Shown: piece by piece, positions 43,319 to 55,500 of the stretch
Layout of the letters: the number at the start of each line of letters is the position of its first letter
Numbering within the stretch: position 1 is the first letter of the stretch
Assembly: GCF_000463015.1 (NCBI RefSeq)
Contig: NC_022234.1
Coordinates: 930,001-994,000 of the forward strand
Origin: Variovorax paradoxus B4
GTDB lineage: Bacteria; Pseudomonadota; Gammaproteobacteria; Burkholderiales; Burkholderiaceae_C
DNA length: 64,000 nt
Direction: 5' to 3'
The notes under the pieces: model-generated
The model's input: only the letters and a program-made list of their open reading frames with translations
Told to the model about the DNA's origin: nothing
Database searches by the model: none
Translations under genes and position numbers: made by a program

Positions 43319-43407
43319 TTGTTCGGCCACGGTCAAGAGGGCCGTGAGCTGACGCTTACGCTCCCTCTCATTCGGACAATTTAGAAAATGACTGCACGGT
43401 CCGCGTA

Positions 43408-43851
43408 CTACTTGGAAGACTCAAGCGTGCCCTCCGTAGGCGTTTTCCCCTCTACTGCGGATTTCAAGAATTCGATGGAGATCGGGCTGAAGCGCGACCA
43501 CCATGCTTTCACCTCCGTACCGCCCGTCGGCAGTTTGGTGATCTCGTAGTGGGCGATGCGCGTTGTATAGCCCTGCCGCATCGTCACGGTGCCTCGACCT
43601 CCGGTTCGGTCAAGCTCCGAAGTTTCTCGCATGTCGATGCTTGCGGCGCCGGTAAGCATCTTGTTGATGGTCTCGGATGCGCTGCGGGCTTGACGTCCAA
43701 CGTCGCGGTACACCAAGACGAAGTCACGTTCCGTAGTGAGGGTCACACGATGCTCTGCGCGAGCCTTGAGCTCGTCAATGCTTCTGTACAACGGCATTGC
43801 AGTGCACCCGGCAAGCACGGCGGCGAGCAGGGGGAGGAAAAACCTTTTCAT
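43408..43851 (-). CDS. Hypothetical lipoprotein of the CDI locus
   Basis: Encodes 147 residues. MKRFFLPLLAAVLAGCTAMP is a lipoprotein signal with lipobox LAGC. The mature part (ERDFVLVYRDVGRQARSASETINKML, then RIAHYEITKLPTGGTEVKAWW) suggests a small periplasmic beta-rich domain I do not recognise. Its start overlaps the stop of the preceding lipoprotein gene by four bases, so the two are coupled. In the intact locus it would have been followed by the gene at 39514, now beyond the IS66 element. Confidence 0.75.
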   Translation of the reverse strand: MKRFFLPLLAAVLAGCTAMPLYRSIDELKARAEHRVTLTTERDFVLVYRDVGRQARSASETINKMLTGAASIDMRETSELDRTGGRGTVTMRQGYTTRIAHYEITKLPTGGTEVKAWWSRFSPISIEFLKSAVEGKTPTEGTLESSK

Positions 43852-44402
43852 TCTGTGCTCCCCAAGGGGGCCACGGCTAGAGCCGGTGACTCGACAAGGT
43901 AATGCTCCTTCTCACCAATGGAGAACCGCGTGTCCGCCTGGTAAGCCGATATCAGTACGAGCCGCTGTCCTTTTTCACTTGTCTTTTCCGTTATCACGTA
44001 GCTCGTCCCGGCCTTGAATTCGATGTTCTTGAGCAAAGTCTGCTCTCCCGTGAGCTTTCCTCCGGAGACCATCACGTCGTGCCGTCCCGGCGGAATCTTG
44101 AGCTTGACAAGAGAGACGTGAGGGCTATAGAGGCCGGCGCTTGCGCCTCCGAACTGTCTGATGCCCGTGACAGTGCCGTCGACACGAGAGGGAACGTAAG
44201 CAGCCCATGCCGTATCCATGTAGTGCCTGTAGGGATAGCCGCTCAGTGTGGCGAACGGTTCTCCTGGCTTGACCAGTTGGTTCTGGTAATTGGCGCGAAT
44301 CGTCTCGACTGGAACGCGAGTTGCAGGGGAGGCGCAACCCCAAAGTGCTGCGGCCAGAGGTAAGGCTGCCAGCGCCTTCATGAGACTGCCATTCAGTGTC
44401 AT
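43848..44402 (-). CDS. Hypothetical lipoprotein of the CDI locus (BcpO-position)
   Basis: Encodes 184 residues if started at ATG 44402; ATG 44381 (MKALAALPLAAALWGCAS) is also possible and gives a tighter lipoprotein signal with lipobox LWGC. The mature protein has PGEPFATLSGYPYRHYMDTAWAAYVP and a beta-rich core with VSLVKLKIPPGRHDVMVSG. No family recognised. In Burkholderia-type CDI loci a lipoprotein gene (bcpO) lies beside bcpB; this gene follows bcpB by 72 bp, so that role is inferred by position only. Confidence 0.72.
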   Translation of the reverse strand: MTLNGSLMKALAALPLAAALWGCASPATRVPVETIRANYQNQLVKPGEPFATLSGYPYRHYMDTAWAAYVPSRVDGTVTGIRQFGGASAGLYSPHVSLVKLKIPPGRHDVMVSGGKLTGEQTLLKNIEFKAGTSYVITEKTSEKGQRLVLISAYQADTRFSIGEKEHYLVESPALAVAPLGSTE

Positions 44403-44474
44403 TGTTGGCCTTGCTGTTGGTCGGTGGACGACGTCAATGAGATGGTTCACTTCGCTTTCCCTTGAATTTTCAAA

Positions 44475-46211
44475 TCAGAAACTTGCGTTGAGATTGAAGC
44501 CGAAGGTGGTCTTGGCCGTGCGGTACCCCTCAGGCTTGCGGATCGGCGCCCCCATGAAGAAGTCGTAGCTGAGCTTGCTCCACTGCCCCCGCACCCCGAT
44601 GACCGCGCCCGCGAGGCTGCGGCCCGGCAGGTCCGCGGTGGAGCGCCCGCCGACATGCCCGTAGTCGGCACCGACATACAGCTCCGCCCCGCTCTGCCCC
44701 ATGGCCCAGCCGATGTCGTTGCGGATCAGCCAGCCGCGCTCGCCCATCAGGCTCGTCTCGCCGTCGAAGCCGCGCACTGTGTAGCGCCCGCCGATGGCAA
44801 ACCTGTCCTGTGACATCAGCGGCGTGCGGTTCCATTGCGCGCGGACCAGGCCCGAGTAGCGCAGCTTCTGCTCGCCCAGCTTGAACGGCGCGTTCAGGCT
44901 CAGCTCGGCCGTGTACAGCCGCATGCGCGAGGTGCCCTCGCCGAACGTCTCCTCCGGCGCTGCGATCGACCCGAAGCCGCCCGTGCCATGCTTGTAGGCG
45001 AGCGTGCCTTCCAGCGTCGCGTCGCCGATGAACTCCTTGTGGTTCAGCCCGAGCTCCCAGCCCCCCACCACCCGGTGCTGCACCTCGACCTCGGTGTCGT
45101 CCACGAAGTTGCGCGATTCGCGCCGGAAGCCCTTCAGCGCCAGCGTGGTCTTGCGGCTCTGGTCGCGGTACAGCAGGCGCGAGAGCTTGACCTCGGCGTT
45201 GTTGGTCTTGCCCGCGTAGACATAGTCCTGGTTCAGCCCGGCCACGCGCTGGTGGTACTGGCTGTTGGAGGCCGTGAGGCCCAGCATCCAGTAGCCGTAG
45301 GGCAGCGAGTAGTGCACCGTCTGGCCTTCGGTGCCCTTGGCCGGGTCGCTGAAGACGTGGCCGTTGAGGTTGTGGTTGGCGCTGACATAGAACAGGTCGT
45401 TCAGCCCGAAGGGGTTGTCCAGCGACAGCGTGGCGCCGGCCTGGTAGCGGCCCGTGGCCTCGGTGCCGCTGTCGTCCAGGCTCAGGGTGAGGCGCCACTT
45501 CTTGGCCTGCACGTACTTGACCACCAGGTCGCTGTCGCCCGGCTTGGCATCGGGTGCGGTGGAGGGTTCGATCTGGATGTCGGCCTCGGCCGTGGGGGCG
45601 CGCTTGAGGTTCTCCAGGCCCTGCTCGATGTCGCGCAGGTTCAGCAAATCGCCCGGGCGGGCGGGGATGGCGGACCCCAGCAAGGCGCCGCTGCCCAGCA
45701 GCGTGGAGGAAGAATCCGGCGTGGTCCGGATGGCCGCGATGCGCCCGGGCACCAGCGACAAGGTCAGGGTGCCGGTGGACAGGTCCTGCGGCGCAGCAAG
45801 TACCCGGGTGGTGACAAAGCCGCGCGCAATCGCCGCCTGCTGGGCGCGGGCGAGCACCACGTTCACACCCGGCGTGCCGAGGCACCGGCCCAGTGGTGAA
45901 TCGTTGCCCTCGGGGCCGGACAGATCGGCCACCGCCCACTGGAAGGCCTCGGCCTGCTCGCCGACCAGTAATACGCGGTCGATGCGAAAGCACGGGGCTT
46001 CGGATTCGGGAATGCGCTGGGTAGGCGCGGGTGGCGCGGCCTGCAGCCGCTGGTCCACCGTGCGCTCGTTCTGCTCGCGCAGGGCGCGTTCGCGTTCCTG
46101 CTGGCGTTGCTGTTCGACAAAGGGTTGCGGCGTGCTGGAGACCTGCGCTTGAGCCAACAAGGGGCCGCCCAGCAGCACACCGGCCAGCATGGCACACGGG
46201 TTTGTTTTCAA
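44475..46211 (-). CDS. ShlB/FhaC/CdiB-type two-partner secretion transporter
   Basis: Encodes 578 residues from TTG 46211, chosen because GGGAGAGA lies just upstream; the first ATG (46190) lacks a site and would trim the signal peptide (LLGGPLLAQAQ). The N-terminal plug is Gln/Arg-rich, followed by two POTRA domains (CFRIDRVLLVGEQAEAF, then GRIAAIRTTPDSS) and a 16-strand Omp85-type barrel with the conserved IGGRYTVRGFDGE and a final Phe (FNLNASF). It exports the large exoprotein encoded upstream on the same strand. The gene order exoprotein, small gene, transporter matches Burkholderia bcpA-bcpI-bcpB. Confidence 0.95.
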   Translation of the reverse strand: MKTNPCAMLAGVLLGGPLLAQAQVSSTPQPFVEQQRQQERERALREQNERTVDQRLQAAPPAPTQRIPESEAPCFRIDRVLLVGEQAEAFQWAVADLSGPEGNDSPLGRCLGTPGVNVVLARAQQAAIARGFVTTRVLAAPQDLSTGTLTLSLVPGRIAAIRTTPDSSSTLLGSGALLGSAIPARPGDLLNLRDIEQGLENLKRAPTAEADIQIEPSTAPDAKPGDSDLVVKYVQAKKWRLTLSLDDSGTEATGRYQAGATLSLDNPFGLNDLFYVSANHNLNGHVFSDPAKGTEGQTVHYSLPYGYWMLGLTASNSQYHQRVAGLNQDYVYAGKTNNAEVKLSRLLYRDQSRKTTLALKGFRRESRNFVDDTEVEVQHRVVGGWELGLNHKEFIGDATLEGTLAYKHGTGGFGSIAAPEETFGEGTSRMRLYTAELSLNAPFKLGEQKLRYSGLVRAQWNRTPLMSQDRFAIGGRYTVRGFDGETSLMGERGWLIRNDIGWAMGQSGAELYVGADYGHVGGRSTADLPGRSLAGAVIGVRGQWSKLSYDFFMGAPIRKPEGYRTAKTTFGFNLNASF

Positions 46212-46333
46212 TTTCTCTCCCTCACTATCCTTTGATCTGCACCATAGCGCGCAGGAACTCCGAAATTCACCAATGCTCTTTGTGCTCGCCTACCAGTCAC
46301 ATAACCCCAGCCACATACCGTCAGGCAAGAAGA

Positions 46334-46585
46334 TCACCACTGTCCCTTGTACTTTCCGGCCAACCACATGACGACCGTTGCAACAACAGTCACGCCGAGA
46401 ATGACAAACAACAGACTGCGAAGTTCTGACGAGCTAACGGGGAAATAGAGAACCCCATGGATTGCCCAGCGAATCAAGGGCATGGCAAGCAAAGCAGCCA
46501 AGGAAAATCCGACGCCGATGATGAAGAGGCAGGTCAAGAACAGAACTCCAAACATTCTCAAGCCTAGACTTCGCGATGTGTTCAT
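46334..46585 (-). CDS. Small membrane protein, candidate CDI immunity protein
   Basis: Encodes 83 residues. ATG 46585 overlaps the exoprotein stop by four bases, with GGGAG six bases upstream, so translation is coupled. It has two hydrophobic helices (FGVLFLTCLFIIGVGFSLAALLAM and LLFVILGVTVVATVVMWLAG) and a basic tail. A tiny membrane protein directly after a CdiA/BcpA-type gene is the usual place for the immunity factor; the E. coli EC93 CdiI is a similar-sized membrane protein. Function is inferred from position and topology. The G+C of this gene is well below that of the exoprotein's body. Confidence 0.75.
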   Translation of the reverse strand: MNTSRSLGLRMFGVLFLTCLFIIGVGFSLAALLAMPLIRWAIHGVLYFPVSSSELRSLLFVILGVTVVATVVMWLAGKYKGQW

Positions 46586-49500
46586 CTCCCACCTCTGGTT
46601 GGGCTGCCTGTACCTTGTGGAACATTTGGGTTATTAACTCCCGCATTGGCCAGCTCCTGCAAAAAGCTGCCAACGCTGGCGCCGCCCACCCCGGGCACAA
46701 CACTAGGCTGCAGCCAACTCTGCATCGTGTAACCTAGGTCTTGCCACATTGGCCGATACCATGCATTGAAATAGCCATTCAATCCGTTCTGCGTGACTGC
46801 GGCGACTGGATAACCAAGCGTTGTCCCCAGCGCAGCCCCAAAGATGCTTCCTCCGGAAGCGGAAGGCGCTTGATTCATATAGATTGTGTTCATCCCCGAT
46901 CCGACGAGCGCGCCCCCTGTGTTAACGAACATCGAAGACATAAATCCTGCCCCATAAGTGAGCGCCCCGGTATAGAACGCCATCCCGACATCCCGTGGAT
47001 TGACCTGACTAACACTTCCGCCATTTGCGTACAACTGGCCACCCACATTTGCCGTTGCCCCAATTGTCCCGCCTACGGCAAGTCCTTCCCAAGTCAACGA
47101 AACTCCAGCCGGCCCCAGCAGTGGGGCCACAATCAATGCGGCAGCGGTGATCGCTTGCTGTGTACATTGCTGGGGATTCGCTTTGCAATTGTTCAGCACA
47201 TCGATCGATTGCCTGACCGTCTCTCGATAAGCGGGGTCGTTCGCCAGCCGCTGCCCTGCGTACTGTCCCAGATCATTGCCGGTTGCGGCGCCGATTGGCA
47301 GCTTTCCGTCATCCGCGAGATCGATCATCGCCTGCGTTCCATTGATCACCTCCTCTCGCAAGGTAATGCAGTTGCCAGTTTTCGCGCAGTTGGCCAACGC
47401 CACATTCTGTTGATTGCTGAGATCCTGATAGCTGTTACGTATGACCTGCTGTTCCTCGGTCGTGCAGTTTCGCGCTTGGCATCGTTTGATGTCTTCCGCG
47501 AGCGCCTCCCATTGAGTGCTCGTCAGATAGTTGTTCGTGACCTCGTTCAATGCCCCAGCGGCTCCTGATGTACCACCTAGCGCACCACCGATGGCCATGG
47601 TCAGCCCCGCCACCACTGAATCATGTACAGCACCAGTGAGCCCCAACGCGCTGACGGTCTGGTCAACGTAAGAGGCGACCTGCGTACTTGCAACCGCGCC
47701 AATGGCGCCCCCGGCACCCCCTGTCAGCCCTCCAATCACCATGTGCCCGGAAGCGCGACATGTGCCGCTGCTCCCCCAGCATGCCCGCTCCTCGTCGGTT
47801 GTGGCATTCCGCAATCGCTCGTTCGCATACTGACCCCATGCACTTGACGCCTGTGATCCGAATTGCGCTGTGATCAGGACTTGCCCTTGAACATCTCTCA
47901 TGGCCCGCTCGCGATTGGTCCTTTGCAGCGCGTTGGTGCCGTCGACTCCGGTGCGAGCCGCCGTGTTGCCTGCAATGCCCGAGATCCCGCTTTGCGTGAG
48001 GCTCGACTGATTGACATCGTTGCTGCCGATGCCGGCGCTGCCAGAACTCGACCCCGAGGTGCTGGTGCTGAAGTTGACGCTGTACCCGCTGCCTTGGAAG
48101 GTGTCGTGGTTGACCAGATCGGTCATCGTCAAACTGCCTGTCGCGAAGCTGTTCCTACCCAAATTGACCGCCGCATCAGTGCTAGTGATCACACCACCGA
48201 CAAGATTGGTGTTGCCCGCCACATGGACGCCGAAGCCGCCGTTACCCGCGAGGAACCCGCTTTGCTGCGTCGCGCTCGCAAAATTCCCGTCGCCGCGCAT
48301 GTTGTTGGCATAAACGCTCACGCTGCTGTCGCCATAGCAATACCAAGCGCAGATGGTGGCATTGAAGCCGCCTCCGCTGTTCTGGCTGTGATAGGTGCTG
48401 GTGTCCTGGAGGGTCTCGATGTGCAGGTTGCCGCCCACATCCGCATTGATTCGGTTTCCCGAAACTGTGGTGCCCCGGACTCTGGTATCTCCGCCACTGG
48501 TGATATTCACTTGCTGGCCCGCATGGATGTTGGTGTTCGTCCATGCGCCATCGGTGCCGTTGTCACGGCCGCTCTGACGGCCGGCCGCCACCTCGATCGT
48601 GAGGCCATTGCTCTCCCCGAACGTGAAGCCAACGCCGATGCTGGCGTTGCTGCTGTGGCTGGTGGAACTCTGCTCCCTCGAATTGGCCGCCGCCTCGAGC
48701 GTGATGTTGTTGTCCGCCGCCAAGTTGACGTTCTTGCCGGCGCTGATCTCGCTTCCGCGCACGAGGACATTGGAGTCTCGGCCGCCGCCAGTGGCGGTGA
48801 TGGTGACGTTGCCGCCAGCCTCCACGCGTGAGCCGGCCGACGTATTGCTGCTTTCCGTCCGCGTGGACTCGCTGGAACTGCTGCCTAGGGTGAGGGTGCC
48901 TCCCATGCTGACGGCACCATTGGCGTTCCCGCTGCCGGTGACCGCAGCTTGGGAGATGTCCTGGTACGCCGAGTAGCCGCTGAGCGCCATGCTGGCAGCG
49001 CCCAGCGCCTGCATGCGGTCGTCCTTGGTGTCATGCATCGCCTGGGTGGTGTCCTCCAGATTCCGCAGCATGTCGATCAGCGGCGCCTTGATCCCCAGTG
49101 TGATGCCACTCTGGGAGAAGCTCTGCGTGCTCTCGCTGCGGCTGCTCTCGCGCGCCTCGACGATCTGCACATCGCGCGCCTGAATGTCGACGTCGCCTCC
49201 CGGCGCTACCACATCGCTGCCAACCTGGCTGTAGCGGTTACCGGCGGTGATGGTGACATTGCCCGCTATTGCCCCGACGGTACTGCCCACGGCCGTGCTC
49301 GCCGCGCGGTTGCTGGTGCTTCGCGCGTCCTGCTGGCCCCAGGTCCAGCCCGAGTTCGCGTCAAACATGCCGCTCTTGGATTCCTCGCGGACATACTGGC
49401 TGTCCCGGGTCTGCGTCGCGGCTTCGATGGTGATGTTGTTGCCGGCCCAGAGCTCAGTGCCCTGGTCGCTCACCACGTTCGAGCCGCGGATGCGGATGTC

Positions 49501-52500
49501 ATTGCCCGCATCCAGCACCATGGTCTTGCCACCCAGGCTGCTGCCGATGACGCCGGTCGACCCATAGGTGCCTTGCTCCATGCTGCGGTCGCTGCCCCAG
49601 AAGCCGCTCTCCTCGGTGCGGCGTCCCGCATTGAGGGCCGAAGTCGACTGGCCCGCATCGATGGTGATGTTACGTTTGGCGGCGACCTCCAGTGCGCCCT
49701 CCGCGCTGTTGATGGTGGCCGCCCGCACGTTGACATCCCGCTGGGCGTGCAGGTTGATGTCTCCGCTGGTCTCGATGCGGGTGCCGACTTCCCGCGTGCT
49801 GGCTTCGGCTCGGTAGTTGCCGGCGTCTCGAACCGTGGTGTCCTGCCTTGCAGTCGTGACGGTGCCCAGGTTGATGTCGCGGCCAGCGCCGATCTCGGTC
49901 GTGCCTTCCTTGCCGCTGTTGGCGACGAGGGCGCCGATCAGGTTGACGTCGCGGCCGGCCGACGCCACCAACACGCCCTTGGGGTCGCTCACATACAGGC
50001 CGGCCACCCGGTCGACGATGGTGGCGCCGCGCAGGCTCACGGCCCCGGGCGTGAGGTCCAGAGCCAGCCCGCTGCTGCTGGTCGTGCTGCGCACGTTGAT
50101 GTCGCGCCCGGCCTCGATCTTGAGTTGGCTGGCCGCGTCGATCGTGCCGCCGATGTTGTTCAGGTCGGTCCGGGCCTTGAGGTCGAGGCTGTCGCCGGAG
50201 ATGCGGCCGTTCAGGTTCTGGATGTTCTCCGCCGTGATGCTGACGGTCTTGCGCCCGGCGACGGTACCGCTGTTGACCAGATCGCCATCGAGCTTGATGT
50301 TGACTTCCTTGCCGGCCAGCAAGGCGCCCGAGCCATCGATGTCGCCGTTCTTCACGCGCACGTAGACCTGCGGCACGAGGACGCGCTGGCTGCTGCCGTC
50401 GGGCAGCGTGACGGTCTGCTCCACCAGCCAGACGATGTCGCTGGTCAACTGCGCCATCTGGGCGTCGCTGAGCGCGATGCCCGGCCGCAGGCCGTACTGC
50501 CGCGCGAAGGTGAGTCCGGCATCCATCAAGGCGGTGTACTGGGGTTCGTCGCTGTCGTAGCCATCGAGGTAGCGGTAGCCGGTCAGCTGGGCCACCTGCT
50601 CGCGGATCAGGCGCTGCTCGTAGTAGCCATCACCCAGGCGCTTGAGCGTGTTGTTGGGGTCTTGCCCCAAGTTGTTCAGCAGGTAGTCGCTGCTGAGCCA
50701 GTTGTGCCGGTTCGCAAAGCGCGGATCGGTCTCGATCAGGTAATGACTCGAAGTTTCCGGATGCGTGCGGAACAGGCTGGCGGTGGGCACCGTGAGGCCC
50801 GGCAAAGTGGTGCGCACGACTTGCGTGGCTCCGGAGCTGGCCGCCAGGTTCACCTCGATGATTGGGTGAACAACGGGGCCGGCTGCGCCGCCCGAGGCCG
50901 TACCTGGTCCATTCACCGGCGTGCCAGTCCCGCCGGCCACGCCGGTGGGACCGCCGGCGTTGACGCCGCTCGCACCAGGTACGCCCTGGTTGGTGTGGCC
51001 GGGGGTCAGGGTGCCGGTGGACCCGCCGCTGCCGATCACCGAGACATTGCCCTCCTGCCGTGCCGCCGCCAGGGTCACGGTGGTGGGCACGCTGGTGTTG
51101 TAAGGCGAGATCTGCTCGCCGTCGCCCAGGCCCGCCTGGAACAGCTGCACCCCGGTGCGCGTCTGCGCGCCGGAGACCTCGACGTTCTTGTTCTCGATCT
51201 TCCCGCCGGTGACGGTGAGCGCTCCCCCGGCCAGGATCTGGCTCATGTCGTTGGTGCCGCTGCCCACGGCAATGTTCATCTTGCCGCCGGCGATGATCCG
51301 GCCGGGCGACGACGTCTGCAGCACAGGGGTGGTGGTCGACTCGGTATAGACCCAGGCGTAGTAGGAGCGCGCGTAGTTGTCGTAGACGTCTCGGATAAAG
51401 GCCTCGGTCGCGGCGTCGAGGCGCTGGTGGGCGTCAAGATAGGCCTGGGCCTGAATTGCGTCGGCAGGCATGTCGGTTGCGGGCGGCGTCACGCCGAAGG
51501 CCGCCCAGATCGGGTCGGTCCGGGCGTACCAGGCGCCCGGCTCGGTGTACGTCTCGGTCTGATCGATGTTGATTTGCCGCGTGCCCGTGAGATCGCGGCT
51601 GTTGCGCGGCGGGTTCGCGTAGTAGGTGCCGTAGCGGGACAGCGGATAGCTGGCCGAGGGCACCAGGATGCCCGAGAACTGGCCGGAGACGGGTCCTGCA
51701 GTGTGGCTGACGAAGCTGGGCCACAGATAGCCCATCAGGTGCTCGAAGTCGACCGAGGGCCCCTGGACCGTCACGAAGACCAGCTGGCTCGGGTCGTAGC
51801 GCGTCGAGCTGCCGGGCAGTGCATATTCAGTGTGCTGCTTGCCGTCGGAGGTGGTCTGGGTCGTCCAGGTCACGCCGCCGTTGGTGTTGTTCAGGACATT
51901 GGCCTTGATATCCATGTCCTGCACGGCCTCGATGGTCGCCGCGTGGTTGTTCAATACGCTGGCTGACTTGCTGGCCTTGCCGTCGATCAGTTCGCCGCCC
52001 ACATAGAGATTGCCGGCGCTGAGGATCAGGGCACCGTCGCGGTTGTTGATGGTCCCGGCGCCGATGTCGAGGCGCTCGCGCGCGGCAATGGTGCCGGCCG
52101 ATGCGACGCCGTTAACCGTTTCGGCGCTGTTGTTGAGCGTGCCGGCGCCGATCGCCACCCAGTCGCCATAAATTCGGCCAGTGCCCACATTGTTCAACGT
52201 GCCGGCATTGATGCGCGTGATGCCGCCGTCGATCACGCCGCGGTTGGTCAGCGTGCCAGTGGCGTTCAGCGTGGTGGTCTTGCCCTGGATGTCGCCGGTG
52301 GCCGTGTTGTTGATGTCCTTCGCCGAGAGCGTCAGGTCGTTGCCCGCGGCCAGCCGGCCGGCGTTGGTGATGTCGCCGGTCGTCGACACCGTCAGGTTGT
52401 GGTTGGCGACGGTCTCGCTGCCCGCCGCGAAGGTGATGTCCTGGGTGACCGCCAGGCTCATGTCGCCAAGCGACAGCAGCTTGCCGTCCCATGTGACCGA

Positions 52501-55500
52501 GCCCGCGTCGAGGACGACGTTCTTGCCGCCGACCAGGGTGCCGCCGGTGTTGACCACCGACAGGGTCTTGGCCGCGGCGGGGTCTCTGATCGTGAGTGTG
52601 TCGCCGGCGGACACCAGGCCCGCGCTGTTGTCGATCGTTCCGCTGCTCGTCAGGGTGGCGTTCTGGTCGGCACGGATGGCGCCCGAGGCATTGGCGATGG
52701 ACTGGGCCGTGATGTCGACGTTCTGACCTTCGATGCCCTGCTCCATCCGCTGGGTGCCGGTGTTGACGACGCTGCCGGCGTGGAGCGTGGTGGTCGCCAT
52801 CGAGCGGATCAGGCCACCGGTGTTGGTCAGCGTCCCGGCGTTGATGCCGAGGTTGCCGACCGCCAGCGTCTGGCCGCCGGTGTTGTCGTAGGCAGCGCCA
52901 TGGGTGTCGAGCGTGACCGCGGACTGCCCGAGCACCTGGCCGCCGCCCGTGTTCGTGAAGGCCTGGGTGCTGGCGTCCAATGCGTTCTTCGCGCCGATGA
53001 AGCCGGCGGCGTTGTTCAGATCGCCCACGCTCGTCAGCGTCAGCGTGTCCGCGCTCGTGATGCCGCCCGGCGCGTCTTCGGGTTTGGAACGATAGCCCTC
53101 GGCGCTGGTGTTGGTCAGTGCCTGGCCATTCGTATCGATGGTCATGGCACCACCGGACTGGATCAGGCCGGCATCGTTGTTCAGCGCGCCTGAATTCACA
53201 TTGACGGTGGTGATCGCTGCCAGCGTGCCCTTCGCGCTGTTGTCCAGTGCCTGGCCCCGCGTGTCGACCGATAGGCTGTTGCCGAAGACCTGGCCGCCGG
53301 CGTTGTTGAGGCCGCCGTTCAGCAATGTCGTCGTGGCGCCGGCTTGCAAGGTGCCGCCCTTGTTCGTCGTCGTGCCGATGGTCGTGACGCTCAGGTTGCC
53401 ATTGACGGCGGCCACCGTCCCGCCGGTGTTGTCCAGCGTGCCGGCCACGAGTGTGGTGCGGCCGTTGGCCGCCAGCGTGCCGCCCACGTTGGTCGCGGCG
53501 CCGCCGATGGTGGCGGTCAGGTCGCCGACCGCGGTTGTGCTGCCGGCGTCGTTGTTGAGGCTGCCGGCCGCGATGGTGGTGTTTCCGCCCGCGCCGATCA
53601 CGCCCTTGTGGCTGTTGTCGAGCAGGCCGTCCACGATCAGGGCAAGGTCGGAGGTCTCGGCGGCGCGAATGGTGCCGCCCTGGTTGGCCAGGCTGCCGGC
53701 CGCGACGGTCGTGTCGCCGTTGCTGGCCAGCGTGCCGCCGCTGTTGTCCAGCGCGCCAACCACGGTGATGCGCATGGCGTTGGTGCCGGTCTGCACGATT
53801 TGGCTGCCGGCGCGGTTGCCGAGCGAACCGGCATCGATGCTGATCTGTTGGGCGCTGATCGCGGCCTTGACGCCGTCTTGATTGAAGGCGCCCGACATGG
53901 CGACCGTCAGTGCGCCGTTGGCCGTGATCTGTCCATCGGTGCTGCTGTAGCTGCCGCCCGCAATGGCGAGCTTGCCGGTGCCGGCATGCTCGATCTTGCC
54001 GCCGGCGTTGGTGATGGTCGCACCACCAAGGCTCAGGTCCTGGCCGTTGCTCGCGATACGACCACCATCGTTGTTCAAGGTGCCCGCGACGGCGACGGTG
54101 GTGGCGCCGGTGCCGGTCTGCACGATCTCCCCGCCGTTGGTGTTGGCGAGGTTCGCGACATTCAGGTCCAGTTGGCCGGCATTGAGGATGCCCGCGTCGT
54201 TGACCAGCGTCTGGTCCGGCTGGGTGTTGGCCGTGATGCGCAAGGTGCCGGGGGTCACGACGGTGGCTCTACTACCCGTGAGCACGTTGCCTTGCGTGGC
54301 CGTGATGGCGATGTTGTCCGCGCTGGTCTGGCTCGCCGACAGATCGACGCTCGCGCCCTGCAGCGTCGCTTGGCCGGCTGCAAGCGTGGTGCCGTGGGCC
54401 GCCAGCGCGCCGGTGGCGGTGACCACCAGGTCACCCGCCGCGCCAAGGGTTCCGTCGCCCTGGATGCCCGCGCCGAGCACGCCGGTGCGGCTGCCTTGCA
54501 GGCTGCCGGCGCTGAGCGTCGTGTGACGCCCGGCCGTGATGCTGCCGTCGTTGCGCAACGTGCCGCCGACCGCGACGGAGGCATCGTTCGCGCCGCGCAG
54601 GCTGGCGCCCTCGGCGTTCAGCAGCAAACCCGCCTGCACGCCCAGGTCGGTGGCGGCGCCGACGGTGCCGCCGCTGCCGTTCTGCAACTGGTTGGCCACG
54701 GCCAGCTGCACACCGGCCTGCGCCGACTGGATGCTGCCCTGCGTGTTGTCCAGGCTGCCGGCGCCGAGCGTGACGCCCTGGTTGGCCACCAGCTTGCCGG
54801 CGGTGTTGTGGACCGCGCCTGCCACGTTGGCCGCCAGCGCCCCTGTGCTCGAGATCGTGCCGCGCGTGTTGTCGGCCTGGCCGCCCACGGTCAGGGTGGC
54901 ATCGGTGGCGCTGGTGAGCGTGCCGCCGACGTTGATGAGGTCGCCGGTGGTGGCGATGTTCAGGCTGCCGGCGTTCAGCGTGCCGCCGGTGTTGTCGAAG
55001 CGCTCGACGTTGGCGCTGAAGCCGTTGCTGACGTTGAGCGTGCCGCCGTGGTTGTCGAAGCTCGGCTGGCTCACGGCCATGCTGGCGACGCTCAGGGTGC
55101 CGCCGTTGTTGTTGATGTGGGCGCTTTGCAGGCTGATGGGCTCGCCCGCGTAGATCTTGCCGCCATCGTTGCGGAGCGTGCCGGCCGCGGTGACGGTGCC
55201 GGGCGATGGCGGCACGTACGGTGCCGGCGCGATGGTGCCGCCGGAGCCGGTGTCCGTGCCTGCGGTCGGGGTGCCGGGGCTGGCCGTGCCGCCCGTTCCG
55301 GTTCCTGTGCCGCCCGTGCCGCCGCCAGTGCCGGTGCCCGGCGTGGGCGGCGCAGCCGCCACCGGCCCCAGCCCGATGACGCCGCCGCTGGTGTTGCTCA
55401 AGGCCGGCGCGCTCAACCCGAGGCCGGCGCTGCTGGTCTGGCGCAGGGTGCCGCCGCGGTTGTCGATGTCGCCCGCGGTGCTGGCGAGCTCCAGCCGCGC

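Larger units (their letters stand above)
40251..43359 (+). mobile_element. IS66-family element with a passenger gene
   Basis: 3109 bp. The ends are GTAAGCGTCGTCTCAGCACC (left) and, inverted, GTAAGCGTCAGCTCACGGCC (right), with CCCTCTT-type similarity beyond. It is flanked by the 8-bp direct repeat GCTCCCTC (40243-40250 and 43360-43367), the IS66 hallmark. It carries the three IS66 genes in order and a fourth gene at the right end. Confidence 0.95.

Noticed and set aside
48949..51966. Very long plus-strand frame opposite the exoprotein gene
   Set aside because: It is a shadow of the repetitive, G+C-rich exoprotein codons; no family motif and composition rich in Ala, Arg, Val and Asp.
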